Of a DNA stretch of 64,000 bases, positions 61,964-64,000 are shown one piece after another. The notes below the pieces were generated by a model that was not told the DNA's origin, made no database searches, and saw only the letters and a list, made by a program, of their open reading frames with translations. The stretch lies in assembly GCF_049319665.1 (NCBI RefSeq), contig NZ_JBMOUD010000010.1, positions 62,001 to 126,000 on the forward strand, written 5' to 3'. Each line of letters begins with the position of its first letter. The stretch's first letter is position 1. Position numbers and translations under genes: made by a program. Source of the stretch: JBMOUD01 sp049319665. GTDB taxonomy: Bacteria > Pseudomonadota > Gammaproteobacteria > Enterobacterales > Enterobacteriaceae.

Positions 61964-62590
61964 ATGAAGATCGTTGAGGTGAAACACCCGCTGGTAAAAC
62001 ACAAGCTGGGACTGATGCGTGAAAATGACATCAGCACTAAACGCTTTCGCGAATTAGCTTCTGAAGTGGGCAGTTTATTGACGTATGAAGCCACCGCTGA
62101 TTTAGAAACTGAAACTGTCACCATCGAAGGCTGGTGCGGCCCGGTAGAAGTACAACAAATTAAAGGTAAAAAAATTACTGTTGTACCAATCCTGCGTGCT
62201 GGCCTCGGCATGATGGAAGGGGTATTGGAGCACGTACCAAGCGCACGTATCAGCGTTGTTGGTGTGTACCGCGACGAGCAGACCATGCAGCCGGTGCCTT
62301 ATTTCCACAAACTGGTCTCTAATATTGAAGAACGTATGGCGCTGGTGGTTGACCCAATGCTGGCAACCGGCGGCTCAATGATTGCGACCATCGATTTACT
62401 GAAAAAAGCCGGCTGCCAGAGCATCAAGGTGCTGGTACTGGTTGCGGCGCCAGAAGGTATTGCCGCGTTAGAGAAAGCACACCCAGATGTTGAGCTCTAC
62501 ACCGCTTCTGTGGACCAAGGCTTGAATGAGCACGGATACATCATTCCTGGCCTCGGCGATGCCGGCGACAAGATTTTCGGTACCAAATAA
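61964..62590 (+). CDS. upp: Uracil phosphoribosyltransferase
   Basis: The 208-residue enzyme makes UMP from uracil and PRPP. PILRAGLGMMEGVLEHVPSA, VYRDEQTMQPVPYF and the PRPP loop DPMLATGGSM (130-139) are clear, as is the uracil-binding ASVDQGLNEHGYIIPGLGDAGD at the C-terminus. CTTAGGAGAAATAAAA precedes the ATG. It is followed by uraA in the same direction. Confidence 0.97.
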   Translation: MKIVEVKHPLVKHKLGLMRENDISTKRFRELASEVGSLLTYEATADLETETVTIEGWCGPVEVQQIKGKKITVVPILRAGLGMMEGVLEHVPSARISVVGVYRDEQTMQPVPYFHKLVSNIEERMALVVDPMLATGGSMIATIDLLKKAGCQSIKVLVLVAAPEGIAALEKAHPDVELYTASVDQGLNEHGYIIPGLGDAGDKIFGTK

Positions 62591-62595
62591 TTTTT

Positions 62596-62622
62596 AGCCG
62601 ACTTTATGAGTCGGCTTTTTTT
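62596..62622 (+). terminator. Terminator between upp and uraA
   Basis: AGCCGACT (62596-62603) pairs with AGTCGGCT (62609-62616) around TTATG, followed by eight Ts. It is likely a partial terminator that reduces uraA relative to upp. Confidence 0.85.
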
Positions 62623-62724
62623 TGCCCCGGTTTCCTTGCCTTGCTAAAGCCGGGGCGTGCTATGAACTGGCCCGTTTAGAGCGCCAGATATCAGTGATTA
62701 CTCTTCATCAACAGGAAACTACAT

Positions 62725-64000
62725 ATGACACGTCGCGTTATTGGGGTAGAGGAACGTTTACCGCTATTGCAAACGATTCCGCTTAGCTTACAACATCTGT
62801 TTGCCATGTTTGGCGCCACCGTTCTGGTGCCGATTTTATTTAAGATCAACCCTGCGACGGTGCTGTTATTTAACGGCGTGGGTACGTTGTTGTACCTGTT
62901 CATCTGTAAAGGCAAGATCCCTGCTTATTTGGGGTCGAGTTTTGCCTTTATTTCACCGGTGCTTTTACTGTTGCCGATGGGATACGAAGTGGCATTAGGC
63001 GGGTTTATCGTTTGTGGTTTGCTGTTTTGTCTGGTGGCGCTAATCGTCAAGAAGGCGGGCATCGGCTGGATAAATGTCATGTTCCCTCCGGCAGCGATGG
63101 GCGCCATTATCGCGGTGATCGGGCTTGAGCTGGCGGGGGTTGCCGCTAATATGGCCGGTTTACTGCCTGCTGCGGGTAGCTCAGCGGATAGTAAAACGGT
63201 CATTATCTCGATGGTAACACTGGCCGTTACGGTATTAGGTTCAGTGATGTTCCGCGGTTTTCTGGCTATTATCCCGATTCTTATCGGCGTGCTGGTTGGT
63301 TATGCGCTCTCCTTCTTTATGGGCGTGGTGAACGTTAGCGCTATTGAGCAGGCGCACTGGTTTGCCTTGCCAACCTTCTATACGCCACGCTTTGAGTGGG
63401 TTGCTATCTTAACCATTTTGCCTGCGGCGCTGGTGGTCATTGCCGAGCATGTTGGCCACTTGGTAGTGACTGCCAACATTGTTAAAAAAGACCTGCTGCG
63501 TGACCCAGGCCTGCATCGTTCGATGTTGGCGAATGGTTTATCTACAGTGCTATCAGGATGCTTCGGTTCTACGCCAAACACCACTTACGGCGAAAATATC
63601 GGCGTGATGGCGATTTCCAAGGTTTATAGCACCTGGGTTATCGGCGGCGCGGCTATTCTGGCCATTCTGTTGTCCTGCGTGGGTAAATTAGCGGCAGCGA
63701 TTCAAGCGGTTCCCGTGCCGGTGATGGGCGGTGTTTCTCTGCTGTTATATGGTGTGATCGGTGCATCAGGGATCCGCGTGTTGATTGAATCCAAAGTGGA
63801 TTATAACAAAGCACAAAACCTGATCCTGACCTCAGTGATCCTGATCATCGGCGTGAGCGGCGCAACGGTACACATCGGGGCTGCTGAGTTGAAAGGGATG
63901 GCGCTGGCAACGATCGTTGGGGTATTCCTCAGCCTGTTGTTCAAAGTGATTGAACTGATTCGCGGTGAAGAAGAGATCATTGATATCGCCGACGAGCGTT
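62725..64000 (+). CDS. uraA: Uracil permease UraA, 3' end cut by window
   Basis: From ATG 62725 (ACAGGAAAC before it) 425 residues are visible before the edge. E. coli UraA has 429, so only a few are missing. MTRRVIGVEERLPLLQTIPLSLQHLFAMFGATVLVP, KIPAYLGSSFAFISPV, the substrate helix VIAEHVGHLVVTANI and GCFGSTPNTTYGENIGV are NAT/NCS2 hallmarks. It imports uracil with protons for Upp. Confidence 0.95.
   Translation, partial: MTRRVIGVEERLPLLQTIPLSLQHLFAMFGATVLVPILFKINPATVLLFNGVGTLLYLFICKGKIPAYLGSSFAFISPVLLLLPMGYEVALGGFIVCGLLFCLVALIVKKAGIGWINVMFPPAAMGAIIAVIGLELAGVAANMAGLLPAAGSSADSKTVIISMVTLAVTVLGSVMFRGFLAIIPILIGVLVGYALSFFMGVVNVSAIEQAHWFALPTFYTPRFEWVAILTILPAALVVIAEHVGHLVVTANIVKKDLLRDPGLHRSMLANGLSTVLSGCFGSTPNTTYGENIGVMAISKVYSTWVIGGAAILAILLSCVGKLAAAIQAVPVPVMGGVSLLLYGVIGASGIRVLIESKVDYNKAQNLILTSVILIIGVSGATVHIGAAELKGMALATIVGVFLSLLFKVIELIRGEEEIIDIADER

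Overview
The window looks like chromosome of an enterobacterium in the Yersinia/Serratia group (Yersiniaceae), most likely Yersinia. The gene content and order of upp/uraA, purMN, speG, ppk-ppx, pdeF-yfgG, mgtE, cioAB, yegD, mdtD-baeSR, yegPQ, yegS and thiMD are those of Enterobacterales. At least two full-length ERIC-type palindromic repeats sit between core genes. The species call is inference. No rRNA or tRNA gene and no CRISPR array was seen.

Positions 1-2400 are accessory. They hold the end of an unidentified gene overlapping an HNH nuclease gene by 4 bases (a two-gene, possibly Septu-like, defence unit cut by the window edge), a remnant reading frame, and a RelB/RelE-type toxin-antitoxin operon with a palindromic operator. 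Positions 2.7-24.9 kb are a transport and regulation block: LysR with a DMT exporter, a 660-residue TPR protein, LysE with LysR, a NepI-like exporter with a CytR-like repressor, a secreted SnoaL-like protein, a secreted GH6 glycosidase, a MarR/SDR/MFS group, a GNAT, AphA phosphatase facing a porin, an HxlR-EmrA-EmrB efflux operon, and a DeoR/HisN-like/MFS group. Most regulators face the gene they probably control.

Positions 25-30.7 kb form an AT-rich island of debris and cargo: a secreted-protein gene with a stop in its signal peptide, a small hypothetical gene, a decayed IS630-family transposase, integrase-like scraps, an orphan SIR2 (probable NADase) gene with its own terminator, and one or two small unknown genes. 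The core resumes with a TPP riboswitch controlling thiMD. Between thiD and yegS lies a roughly 250-base string of nested perfect hairpins.

Positions 32.8-42.9 kb carry yegS, trhP (yegQ), yegP, baeR-baeS-mdtD (without mdtABC), an aldo/keto reductase and yegD. Positions 43.2-44.0 kb are non-coding and repeat-rich: a terminal-inverted-repeat element, a 61-62 bp tandem repeat, and three 28-bp-phased hairpins whose stems change in a compensatory way. After that come a cyanide-insensitive-type bd oxidase operon (cioAB plus a DUF2474 peptide), a MASE1-PAS-PAS-GGDEF diguanylate cyclase, mgtE, yfgG, pdeF, ppx-ppk, speG, purMN (with a PurR box) and the divergent upp-uraA. The uraA gene runs off the right edge.

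The best candidates for undescribed biology are the HNH two-gene unit at the left edge, the SIR2 island, and the repeat/hairpin clusters at 32.6-32.8 kb and 43.2-43.95 kb.
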